From NCBI GenBank assembly GCA_002205965.3, contig NADL03000001.1:1364001-1428000 (forward strand): DNA of 64,000 nucleotides, given 5' to 3'. Position numbers and translations under genes: made by a program. The DNA comes from Kappaphycus alvarezii. Its lineage: Eukaryota > Rhodophyta > Florideophyceae > Gigartinales > Solieriaceae. Below the pieces are notes generated by a model, which was not told where the DNA came from, made no database searches, and saw nothing but the letters and a program-made list of their open reading frames with translations. Shown here in pieces: positions 37,000 to 47,887 of this stretch. Position 1 is the stretch's first letter, and each line of letters begins with the position of its first letter.

Positions 37000-37850
37000 A
37001 TGATGGCGTCTGTTACAGCTGTTCAACCCGGTTTCGAAGCAACATAAGCCCGTTCAGTTAAGTTAGTTGCTCCTGATAATGGAGATGAGACTAAAGTTAA
37101 CGCGGCGCATGACATAGGAGGAAGATCAAAATTCAAGCCGGAAGAAGACGTAATCATAGTAAGGGAAGTTGCGGCTGCGCGTTCTTATGTTGCGCCTATT
37201 GGAGAGACGAGGGAGAGGTTTGAATTTGCGGCTGCCAAAATCAACGATACAAAGCTCGTTGCGACGTCTGTAACATGGAAGAGTGTACAAGATCGATACA
37301 AGCGGTTACAAAGCCGCTTTCACCGCAGCGATCGAATCGAAGCTGTCATGTCGGGCGTCTAGGGTGAGCTTGGCTAAATAGGGGAGCTTCTAAGCTCCAT
37401 GCAGGAGGACCGGAAAGATTTGTCAAGTAATAGAAAAAGCAAGAGGTAGAAGGGATATGGAGCACGACGCAGAGAAGGAGCGACTGGGCTCTCAAATTCG
37501 ACACATGTTTACGAACCGTCGGACGGGTAACGGGGGAGTAGGTGTGCACGAAGGAATCGTGGTAAGTGTTGCCTCGGATGGCGAGGATGTCAGTGATACA
37601 AATACACCTAACACCCGGCGCACGCCAAGTCTCGACCCGTTCAAAGGCGATATCGAGTTGATCGCGCACTTTCTTTCTGCGAGTGACAAGCTGCGTGCGG
37701 AGGAGGACAAAGAACGCTTGCAGGTAGACAAGCAGCGCCTCGAGATGGAACAGAAGGAAAGGTAGGACCTGAGGAAGGAGATAGAAATTGAAAGAGAGGA
37801 ACGCCGAGTGGAGAGACAGGGAAAAAACAGGTTGAAGCTGGAGAAAGTTT
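37000..37850 (+). pseudogene. Myb/SANT-like gene of a second Harbinger element
   Basis: Two adjacent ATGs at 37000 and 37003 open a frame with one stop at 37045-37047 that then reads GRSKFKPEEDVIIVREVAAA, GETRERFEFAAAKIND and SVTWKSVQDRYKRLQSRF (37120-37300), a clear Myb/SANT-like DNA-binding fold. After a stop at 37360-37362 and a change of frame, MEHDAEKERLGSQIRHMF (37457 on), TPSLDPFKGDIELIAHFL and a long coiled coil (SDKLRAEEDKERLQVDKQRL) follow to about 37850. It lies tail to tail with the Harbinger transposase at 38045-38892, so it is the element's accessory DNA-binding gene. A 194-codon frame on the other strand (37346-37930) is its shadow. Confidence 0.6.
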
Positions 37851-38044
37851 AAGCTGATGATGGCTGTATTAAAGGATGGCTTGGCGACAAGTTCCGGAGC
37901 GCAGGCCCCGGGGAATTCCCAGAATTTCACGGCCTCTAAACTGAATAAATCATCTCTACGCCATGCGAGGAACTCCCCCAGCGAAGGCGGGGCACAGCCT
38001 AAGTACCGGGATACATGGCTGCTGTGGAGACAATAATTTATGTT

Positions 38045-38892
38045 TCAAAACAGCGCCGCGAGGATGTAAAGAGAATCCGTGGGCCCTTCGTCAACTTTCA
38101 TCTTTCGCTTGAAGTCTAGAGCTGTCCAATACAGCTTTAGCTCTTTGAACATACATTCAACTGTCACCATGGCTCTCGAAATGGCCTCATTAAACTTGTA
38201 TTGGTCTTCATTGACCATTCTTTGGAACGGTAAACACATGTACTCCCTCCCATTGTATCCGGAATCTCCTTACACACAGTATGTCGTCATTTTCACAGTT
38301 AACGTCTGCTGAAGCTGGCCATCAATACCAGACCTACTATATAACGTCCATTAGTGACATTTGCCCTCAAATGGGCTAGAAATGTGAGTATAAATGCCAT
38401 CAAGTGTGCTAACTGCTTGGTATTTCAAGCTGTCTTACGTTTTGGCCGTATTACACCAAGTTTTGCAGGCCGTTGCTTTGCGGCCTTGTTATGGCCATGA
38501 AGGTTCCATGTATGAACAAGATGCAGTTTAATAGCTCTTTTGTATTCTCTTTTACTGCTGCAGCGTAACAAGGAGGGTGTGCTTGTATGTACGGCAGTTG
38601 CAGAGCGCCCGTCACCAATTTTCCGTACTTTTCAAGCAGGTGTTCAACTGTCTTCCAGAAAAATCTCCGACAGCTGGGAGCTATGTATACCGAAAACACA
38701 CTCAACATCGCACCAGAAACATGGAGCACCCAGTCGTCGTAGTACGACGCAGAGAGAAAGTGAAGGTGTGGTGGAGTACTGGTTACGGGAAGTGGCGTGC
38801 AAGATGGTTGTTAGCAGTACCGATAAACGCGTCAACTCTTGCTTCCGGAAACGGAAGAAAGAAAGCGAATACTCATCTGTTAAATTCATAAA
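38045..38892 (-). pseudogene. PIF/Harbinger transposase (HARBI1-like), second element
   Basis: The minus strand gives the full family order: EYSLSFFRFRKQELTRLSVL and VVLRRLGAPCFWCDVECVFG then HSSQLSEIF (38880-38650); ELLNCILFIHGTFMAITRPQ with the first catalytic position (38545-38480, His where Asp is usual); an EGKCH-like segment and a GDSGYNGREYMCLPF segment (38275-38225); and FNEAISRAMVTVECMFKELK followed by LDFKRKMKVDEGPTDSLYIL ending at 38045. There are about five frame changes. The IHGT in place of the usual IDGT is a lost catalytic residue. The C-terminal part is close to the remnant at 7.6 kb. Confidence 0.65.
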
Positions 38893-41678
38893 GACGAGCG
38901 CAAATCTCGTTAGTGATATTTCTTTACTCCTACATGCGTGCGAGTGAAACTCGCGTCACCGGTGCATGTACTGCTTGTAGCAGTATAGTAGGAAAGAAGA
39001 CGGCAAGGGATGGGCTGTTTCAGAACGTCGCTTTAGCAGAACCATTACGATAGCTCTCCACTTACGGATCTCACATCCACATGACGACTTGGCGTTGCTC
39101 TTAATTGTGACGGTTCTGGGCATGTTGGGGAAGGGGGGTATTTGTAATATTCACAGTCGTACTTGCGTCCGCGAACCGTAAATATGCTTCAGCAATGGTA
39201 CTGTCCCTCATGTGAGCAATATCAAAGTTATCATTGCTGGAGTTTAGTTGCAGAATTCTTGTCGTAATTCCGTAATAACGGAACATTTGCACCAACCAAT
39301 CGGTAGCTCATACATTATTCTCATGATTCGAGAAGAGAGGATGAACAGAAATAATTTTCTAGTTGGCCTAAGCCGACAACTCAAGAGGATCTCAGGATGC
39401 TTCCATATCGCATCAATATTCTCGGAGAACAAGTTGAATGATTTGAAGAATTCAGGCCTGCTGTAGATGACAGATTTCCCTACACTATTTAGCAAAATCT
39501 GCCCTCCTGGATCGAAGAAACGGGAAATTTGGGGTTATCTTTATGTATGGAAGATGTTTTCGGTTGTATCCACGCTGCTGAAAGTGTGGGACAAGTCTTC
39601 ACTAAGGAACGCTAAGTTTCCTAAACGGACCGGCTCAATGCCAGCGACCACGCATGCTGGGTAGGACGTATATCGAACAATGCTTGCTCAGAATTCCTTA
39701 TCAAAGTTTGCGAGTGAATAATGGCCTTCTTTGAAATGCTGATTTATCGATAATCGATTAATTACATTCTTCCGCTGTTTTCTGTACCAGCTTTCATGTC
39801 AAAAAATGATGCATTGCATCATGTGGTCCGCGTGAGAATGAGTTTCCTATACATGAAATTGGTGTCATGCAGGTGGCGGTTGATAGGAACCAACAGTTAT
39901 ATCTACAGTTTCATAGGTGAACCGCATCGCCGTCAATCGACAGCCTCAAGACACGGATAAACCGGCGCGGGATTGGTTGATTTCTTATATTGCTAAAATT
40001 GCAAAAGGGTGTAGTCTTGATCGAAATGGTATCCACGACAACAGTTAACATCAGAAAATTTCAAACTGAATCCACCTTTTTCCCGAGCGGTTTTCTCTCC
40101 TTCTCGTTCCTAATGGGTAGATATGCCCATAATCCTCTCTGGACACAGCCGTCAGTGCCGCTAAGCAGTGAAGCATCTAAACTTTTCCCCTTGCAAAACA
40201 TGATCAGACAATCTCGCCCGATAGAGGGGGGAATTAGGGTGTTTTTAATCCATGAAGAATGAGTTCAACAGTTCCCTGAGGATGTCGTGATATGGGTAAA
40301 AGCTTACAATACAAAGGATTGGCGGGGAGCCGTCAAAACGCTAGAGAGGGAAGCGCCGGAGAGCAAGAAGGCGTCAACATGATAGAGGTGAATGTTTGTC
40401 AGTGAGCGGAGCAAGGAATAGACTTTTTCCTCGTAAATCGTTATTGTGTGAACATCGGATGACCTACCACAACACAGCAGTTCTGACAAAATGTTTAAGA
40501 CGAGGAGCCAAATTCTTTCAATGTTCTCACCTGCGGTATCCAGTCATTGTAAAGCAAGAAGTACCACACCATAACTTAACTTGGGACCTAACACCAAATC
40601 TGCATACTTTAAAATCCATACCTACGTTTAAAATTATCCGAACCACATGGAAATAACACTGTTCGCGTTGCTCTAATGTAGGACTGATCTCCTCGAGTTG
40701 TCCGCAAGCAGTAAAATCAAGTTATATTTGTAATTTTATGATTACAAACCTGTGCCCATGCTTATGGGCTTCAATGCAATCTTGAATACTTGGATCTGAA
40801 GAATAAGTAGTAACTTTATGGAATCAGTAAAAAGCAACAACGTCATCTATTATGTCACGAGTTCTGATTTGCTGGTCTATCTCGAAATTTCAAATGAGTA
40901 AATATTATCACCAATCACTTGTAACCCAAGTAAAGTCTCCCCGCTTAGAACCTTTTAGCAACAAACAAACATACAGAACGGGTCTATGGCGCAGTTATTT
41001 GAAATTCCATTGCCCGGAGTTGTCCGTCTAGCAGAACCCGCGGTCCTGGGTAGTGCGGAATTGGCTACATACAATAAAGCGGAACGCACTTTAGTAACAT
41101 ACGCTTTTATTAAATGTTCACTAATAGCAAGTCGTAATCCCTTGTATGATTCTGTGAATCGAACCCCCGTGGATGGACTTCGATTGTTTAGTATTCAAAT
41201 TTTTGACGCAAATGGTGAAATTGTGTCATTAATAATGTCACACTTTATTTGAAATTGTATGTAAGCAATTTACAATTATTGATGTAATATGCGATCTTCT
41301 CCAATTAAAAACTTTGCAATCATATTCCCGGAAGTCAGAAAGGTTCTACCGTAGCAGAAAGCACTCCAATATTTGTTTTCCAGAACTGCGAGCTACATAA
41401 TATCGCATACCAAAATGACAAATCAAGTGCACCATCACCAGGCAAGTTCGTATTGTGCGTTTTGTATTTCCCTGATCTTGGCTGTGATTTTCATGGCAAG
41501 TCGCGTGGGGGAGATAAAAGAAGCTAATCTTGCTTAACTTATGCAACATTAGCTTCTTTTATCGGTATGACATTGGCCAGTGGAATATCAAAGGCTGTCT
41601 TCTTCGAATTCAGGCTCCTGCAAAAGCGTTCAGTTTTCGAACAACGGAAAACATTAGCAATGCAAAACTTCTAATGGA
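38893..41678. other. No gene recognised
   Basis: Short frames on both strands (for example 39244-39495 minus and its mirror 39248-39466 plus; 39990-40262 plus; 40396-40656 plus) have no recognisable domain. The 88-codon frame at 40986-41252 begins MAQLFEIPLPGVVRLAEPA and is even in composition; it might be a real small gene or a fragment, with no family known to me. A perfect hairpin is listed separately at 41513-41563. Confidence 0.35.
41513..41563. repeat. Perfect 16-bp hairpin
   Basis: GATAAAAGAAGCTAAT (41513-41528) is followed after 19 bases by its exact reverse complement (41548-41563). The stem is stable and without mismatch, and lies about 120 bases before the copia derivative. It is not followed by a T run that would suggest a bacterial-type terminator. 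It may be the scar of a foldback element or a structured RNA signal. Confidence 0.6.
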
Positions 41679-43254
41679 AGTACTGCTGCAAAATGACCAT
41701 TTACCACTGGCGGGTAGTGCGACCGAACAGAGTGGGCGTTGGTGACTGGACAGGAGCCAAGTGAAAGCGAGGCGACGGAACGGCTCGGGTCTTTTATGAT
41801 GAGTTTTTGAAGCATCTTGTTTCAACAAGATGCTTCATATTGAATTCTTTTGAATTTGAATGAGCGGGTTTTATTGACCTGAAACTAGTTTGAATGCATC
41901 ACAACTTGCAGTGTTAAATTCTATAAGTATAGATTATCACTGGATAGCGATGGAAGTCTGAGGGCAGAGAGTGTCAGCTATTCGAGTAAGTATAACCTAA
42001 TCGCAATAGGTTATAGGCCCAGAATTTTTCCTCTAACCACTCAACAACAGCAACGAACAAACTCTGTCAATTTTTTCAATAATCTTTTCACTCATTGGTT
42101 CATTTGTGTTTATTTCTGTTTGAGTAAACAAACCTGGATTATAACAAGGAGATCCTCAAGTTTCGTATTCCGGCGTTGACGGCGGATAATTATTTCGCCT
42201 GGTCTAATGACGTTGAAGTCATGCTCAAAGGGAAGGGTTTGTGGAACTACGTTGAGACGCCACTTGAGGACAATGTGATAAGTAAACTGGCCCCTAGTGA
42301 TGTTGGTGGTGCAGATGGGGAGGACAGTGAGGCGAAAATCGCAGATGCGGCTGGCGCGGGCGAAGAGCGGCGTAAGATGGAAGTCCAAAAGAGGTACCTC
42401 GCGCTCGCATACATCCTTACCTCAATTCATGCATCGTGCAAGGCGACGGTGCGTAAGGTGAGGTGTCCATGGAAGGCATGATCTATACTGAAAATGACTT
42501 TTCAAGCCGTGTCTGGGGCATCAATTGATGCAAAATTATCAAAGCTGCAGGCAGTGAAGCTACAGAAGGGAGAGACGATCGTTGCATACTCTCGCAGGAT
42601 TGTAAAGAAAGTTATATGTGAGAACGAAGTCGACCGCATGTTCAATATCTCCATTGGTGAAGAAAATGTCGCTTGTATCAAGGACGCGCACAACCCGAGA
42701 GTCTCCGAACTGTCAAAACATGTAGACGTCAAGTATCAGTTTCTTTTCGATTATGTCGAGAAGGGGAATGTGGGCCTACACTTCGTACCAACCGACAACA
42801 TGGTTGCCGATATCATGACGAAGAATCTCAAGCGCACTAAGTTCATCCAGATGATGAAGTTGACAGGTATGTGCTAGTTTCCGTTTATTGGTATAGCGTT
42901 CGCTCGCAGGGGGAGTGTTGCAAAACGACCATTTACCACTGGCAACTAGTGCGACCGAACAGAGTGGGCGTTGGTGACTGGACACGAGCCAAGTGGAAAG
43001 CGAGGCGACGGAACGGCTCGGGCCCTCTTATGATGAGTTTTTGAAGCATCGTATTGAAACGACTATGGTTTCGACTTCATATTGAATTTTTTGAATTTGA
43101 ATGAGCGGGTTTTATTGTCCTGAAACTAGTTTGAATGCATCACAACTTGTAGTGTTAAAGTCTATAAGTATAGATTATCATTGGATAGTGGTGGAAGTCT
43201 GAAGGCAGAGAGTGTCAGCTAGTCAAGTAAATATAACCTAATCGCAATAAGTAC
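41679..43254 (+). mobile_element. Ty1/copia deletion derivative with both LTRs and 5-bp target duplication
   Basis: LTRs lie at 41684-42008 and 42916-43249, both starting TG(C/T)TGCAAAA and ending ATCGCAATA. They are flanked by the direct repeat AGTAC (41679-41683 and 43250-43254), so this is an original insertion. A primer site GGTTATAGGCCCAG follows the left LTR and a polypurine tract AGGGGGAG (42908-42915) precedes the right one. Inside, about 0.9 kb keeps only the start of a copia Gag (42176-42481) and, after it, Gag and RNase H tail sequence (42494-42877, with SKHVDVKYQFLFDYVEKGN). Most of pol is deleted, so it is defective and would need enzymes from a full copy. The LTRs differ at very roughly 8-10% of positions by eye, so it is moderately old. 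Confidence 0.85.
42009..42022 (+). promoter_or_regulatory. Primer-binding site matching the anticodon arm of initiator tRNA-Met
   Basis: GGTTATAGGCCCAG starts directly after the left LTR. It matches, but for one base, the complement of the anticodon-arm region of eukaryotic initiator tRNA-Met (CTGGGCCCATAACC), which Drosophila copia is known to use as an internal half-tRNA primer. I recalled that tRNA sequence from general knowledge and did not align it. Confidence 0.6.
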
Positions 43255-45967
43255 AGTTGGACACAGTCGCCTGAAATTTTAACAGGGACGAGGAGAGGAG
43301 CTCCCGGCTTCGCTCAGGACACTGGTTGCTTTCACGCAGAATCAAAGATCAAAGCCTTTTGCCAGCGCAGCTTCAGCAAGGGACCATCAGTGAGCCCTGA
43401 TGCTTGGGGTGGTGATCAGGGGACCGCTTAGCGTTATTCAATTGGCGCCCTTTTCGGGCTCATTGGCCTGAATATATCGTGGTTAAGCTTACTGTACTTC
43501 AATTCCATGATCAGCCCTGCAGTTTAGTAATCGGTGTACTGTACAGTACAGTACTGTACAGTATACGTGGTGGTAGATCTTTACGAGTTGTACAGTACAG
43601 TATGGCAGAGAAGCGTGCGGAGGGTATTTAGAAATGCCAGACAACTGCGGACGGCCACAGCAGAATCTTCGTAGACAGTTTAGCGTTACCATTGGGCCTG
43701 CAATCCGTTTCATTACAGTAAGAAATGAGTCAGGTTGACCAAATCAGGCCGACTCACCTCCCTCAGTGAGGTAATTTGCATTTGAAATTGGTCATAATGC
43801 GCCGCTCCGATTGGCCCACGTTTCCGGAAATTTTTTTTTCCTCGCCCCTGCCTCAATGCCACATGTACCCTTGATATAATTCTCTCGTTATAATTTCTTG
43901 GACTAACTGTATCATATAACTGCTCTTGGCATGTCCATACGTTATCATGAGAGGCATAGGGTCGTTTCCTCAAAATCGTATTTCAATTACTGCGAGTTCG
44001 TCAGCGCCGCACTTTTGAGGTCGATAGAAGGTTATTTACAGTAGTATTACTCAGTGACGACTTGTCCCACGTAACGCTCTTCCAGCGGCGTAGATGCAAC
44101 CGTCCACATCTTTTATACGTTAAATTAACCCGAAATTTCCGCTCTCCAGCTTATGTCCTCATGCAAATACATGCTGCGGGGACGGTCTCCTCAGACGCAG
44201 CATGCCTTACGGCTAGCCTCACGCCAGTCGTTGTAGGCCGTCTGCCTCACTCCGTCTCCAATACTTGGACCCGCCCACCACTGCCCCAGAAAGTAGCCGC
44301 TTCACATCTCTAAGCAGTGAAATACCCAAAATCCCCGCCCTCTTGAGGTTGAAATGGCTGCATGGAAGAAAAGCAGTATCACGGAACAGCTTCAACCTGT
44401 GCGACGTCTGCGAAGTGCAAGAGAATGTGTTCTTAGAAGTCGGCGCTAGATGAGTTATTAGAAATGTGTGGGTTACTGAGATGCAATGCACTAGACATTG
44501 GTTTCGGTGATTCGCTTCTTGAGCGGGAGACACTTTGCTTCGTTCATAACGGGTGGTATTTTTCTCCGAAAGGATCATTTAACTGCGAAGAATGTGACGG
44601 TATTCCCGTCGCAATTCCTGCCATGTCTGGGGTTTAGACGAGCACTGGATGATGAATGGGATCCAGAGGGATGCCTCATGCGAAACATATGTTATCGTAG
44701 GAAGTGATGTAAAACTGAAGAGCCACAACGCAGCGCCTCGCCAAGTACTGGGACAAAGAGTGGAGTAACCACCTCGAAACGTTTGAGCAGGGTCGTCATT
44801 AGCAGAATCTCATAAAGGCCATCCGGGGAGATTACTGACGACCACCGCAAATGGCTCTTGATACCAGAAGCGGATCACTCAATAGGCAATTTAGTACACA
44901 TCTCGACATTACAGTATATTGATTCTGAGAACTTGCAATACAGTGTACAGTACTGCAATTTACACATATCAATTGACTGTAATTTTGCTTATTCAGCGAA
45001 AAATCCCACGATGCGTTGAACCATTCAATACGTAGGTCCTCCAATTTTAAGGCTTGAAATGGTTGTGCACTCGAGGAAAGTTCCTAGCTAGTGCACACGA
45101 ATGAGTTGACTACAGTACAAATTACTGTAAGGTTTATACTATTTTATCGTCGTCGATGTTTTCTGTAAGCCTCGTGCTTCCAATGAGAAAACATTACTGC
45201 ATTAATATTGGGAGTCCAGTGCAGGAACTATGTTGCTAGCTGAGTGCTAACCTGGTGGTCCACGCCGACCACGTGCACAGGTATACGGGACACGATAGCG
45301 TTTGCAAGAGACGACCAGATCTTGTAACTAATGCGTCGGTTGATTCTCGTTCTGATGACTCCAACAGATGTATGCAATTCTTACGCGATGCGCGGGAGGA
45401 GATCGTCTATAAAGCGGATAGTAGCGGGGGAAGGCGAACATAGGGAATCGAAAACCAGCGGTTAGAAATCGAAATTGGGGGCTTGTGTGGGGTTATTGGA
45501 AGGCGGGGGGAGTCGACGCGACAATTTGCGTTCCAGGTCACTGACCTTGTTGCGGTTCGCAGTTGACGCAGCACCTCCCACTTCACGGGTAGCCCTTGAA
45601 AAATAGGAGTTTTTCAAACTATCGCTGCCTTGGGACTGCCAAGGCTTCGGTAGTGGCATATCCTTCCTACCCTTCTGTCGATGCGGGCATCGGTTCAGCC
45701 GTTGCCGAGTGGAGTCTGTTAGCAGACCCGCTGTAAGGTCACAATAAAGATCGCTCTTTCTCTACTGTATGTACTTTGGTCGGAGGTCGCAACCAATAGG
45801 CACCAAAAGTCAAGACAGGAGTCAAACAAATGTCGACCAGAGGAATGTGAACTGCATCGATGGGGACCTGCGACAGAGCAGTACTGTACACATTACAATC
45901 GCCTGACGCGTAGATATGTATTAGAGAGCAAACTGCACATGAGGACACCGTATAGTTTTTCCTGGCT
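43255..45967. other. GC-richer segment, no gene identified
   Basis: Composition shifts toward host-like GC and TACTGTA-type palindromes become common (a dense run at 43537-43565). A hairpin GCGCCCTTTTCGGGCTC is near 43444. A 57-codon frame at about 44467-44640 (GDSLLERETLCFVHNGWYF and CEECDG) looks translated but has no known family. Mirror frames of 83-119 codons at 44062-44578 and a 62-codon frame at 45255-45443 are unresolved. There could be a decayed gene here. Confidence 0.3.
43530..43605. repeat. TACTGTACAGTA palindrome run
   Basis: Two groups of overlapping TGTACAGTAC and TACTGTACAG units separated by about 25 bases of other sequence, able to fold on themselves. They are of the same type as the cluster at 1575-1682. 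Confidence 0.6.
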
Positions 45968-46435
45968 CTAGTGTCTATCCGACCACGCACTGTCCTCATA
46001 TGAGGCACACTTTGTCCTCATATGAGGACAATTTCCGTTACATTTTGGAAAGGAAAATGTTTTGGAAGCCCGAAATTTTTACTGGAAAAAAGGTTTTTTA
46101 TGTTTAGTTACAGTACAGTAATTTTTACTGTACATGCGCCCTCGTTTCTGAAACCCCCCACGATAATACGAACTATTTTACCTTCCAAAATGAAGTCGTT
46201 TTCACAACTTCTTGCGAAGAGCGGAAGCTGGTGAGGGAAAATTGGTCTAGCCTTCACCGAGGTCAACAATCTTGAAAAGTTTGTTTTGATCGGCCATCTA
46301 CACTCATGAACTAATGCGGAGGGACAAGAAATGCGCTGAGGTAAAAAAGTTTTGTATTGAAAAAGAAGTGCTGAAAGTAGTCCTCATATGAGGACAAATG
46401 TCCTCATATGAGGACAACGGTCCAATAGACACTAG
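45968..46435. mobile_element. MITE of the CTAG/piggyBac-like family
   Basis: A 468-bp element with inverted ends CTAGTGTCTATCCGACC and GGTCCAATAGACACTAG, matching the ends of the 2.8-kb piggyBac-like element. Each end also carries two copies of the palindrome TGTCCTCATATGAGGACA or a close variant (45991-46032 and 46383-46418). The inside is AT-rich and has no transposase coding. It is a non-autonomous derivative that would depend on a transposase of the kind at 16.6-18.4 kb. Both borders read CTCTAG/CTAGAG here. Confidence 0.75.
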
Positions 46436-47887
46436 AGAAATGTACTGAACGGTTGTAGCTCATGTACAGGAGTAAAGCAAACATTCCATCTTATGTCGTT
46501 CAGTAGCGCTGTACAGTACTGTACGTCTGAGAAGGTGGTGCATGTTGCACGCATTCGAAGCAGACAGCTCGATTTTGCCCTTCGGCTCTTATTTTTGAGG
46601 AAATCTTCCTGAGCGAAAGTGTCATGCTGTAATAGATGAATAAGAACAATGACAAACTGTAATGTACAAATCGCAGAATCCTTTGCGCAGTGCCAGACAC
46701 TGGCGATCTCAGATGTAATGCATACAGCAGTCATGATAATCGAGTGACGAATCTGGCTTTGCGGTTGAAGTAATAAAGGGGACATCTACAGTAGCCTGCA
46801 TTCTTTGATGTGACGCCGGTTCGCCTTTCGAATACTGACATTAAACATTAGTACGCATTCCAGCTCGGAATTGTTGCAGGTATGAGACTACTTCATCGGC
46901 TCAATTTATACTTCCTGTCAAATTTATCAAGCACTGTACAACCACCCTTCGGACGGCGAAGACGTCCGTGATGTCGCTGCCGATCTGGAGGGGTTAGAGG
47001 CTGGTGGGGAGAAGGATGAGTAAGGGGCGGGCATATCTCGTGGTATGCTCCAGGTAACTTTGCTGGCAGATAGGACTTTCCATCATCGGTAACCCCTAAG
47101 ATACCCCGGGCCCCAACCGACCACATTTTTCAAAAATTAAAGCACCCAGACATTTCCCCTTCGCGTGCGGTTGGTTTTTTGGCATCTCACATTATTAGTG
47201 GATTTCTGCTACTTGCCGTTGTTCTGGTGCCCTTTGAATTGCTTGCATGATGCATGGAAACTAGATTGGTTTTGACAATGCTGACATTTGTTATTGCATT
47301 TGTTTGTTACGTGCAGGGCTGTATTTCATTTTCTCACCGTTTTTAAACAGTTTATCGAGTAAAGTACAGACTGTTCTCAGTGATCTTCCATAAAATTTTC
47401 GTCTAATACGCGCTGCAATGCAAATCTATAAGACTGTCCTTTTAAACGCTCGCAGTAAACCAAAGTTGTCCTTCATCCCTGAGCCTCTGTAAGCTAAGCT
47501 ATCTGTGGAGTTAAAAATGTAGGGCACGCCCTGCATGCTCTGTAGCAATGCGCTTCGGCTTTTCTGCAGATACCACAGTTGCTGTTTACGGCAAAGGAGT
47601 CAAAGGAGTCTGGTGGACATGGTCTCTGCACTTGATTTGTGTCAGGATTACCGCACCATCATCATAGTCACAGTTGAACTTCATAATAGGAATGGATCCA
47701 TGTTGGTGCCAACATTAACCACGAGTGTTTATGTCGACATTACCAAATGTAAATCCTGAGTGACAATAAGTCTTGTGCAGTGGAAATTTTTCTCAAGTCT
47801 GCACGTCTGCAGTCGCCGATTTCTGTGTTTACATCGTTTGATTGCAGTACGCACGATACTAATGCAGCCTTATACATATAATTAGTT
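46436..47887. other. No gene recognised
   Basis: Host-like composition with scattered TACAGTA motifs. The longest frame (46432-46785 minus, 117 codons) starts in the MITE end and shows no domain. The 77-codon minus frame at 46893-47126 is Pro/His-rich and unknown. No RNA gene was seen. Confidence 0.35.

Noticed and set aside
37346-37930. 194-codon minus-strand frame
   Set aside because: It mirrors the Myb-like gene and its coiled coil on the plus strand; the product is Leu/Phe-rich without a domain, as expected for a shadow frame.
43340-43500. Structured-looking GC-rich segment considered as a small nuclear or rRNA piece
   Set aside because: No recognisable U1-U6, SRP or rRNA core sequence is present, only a short hairpin.
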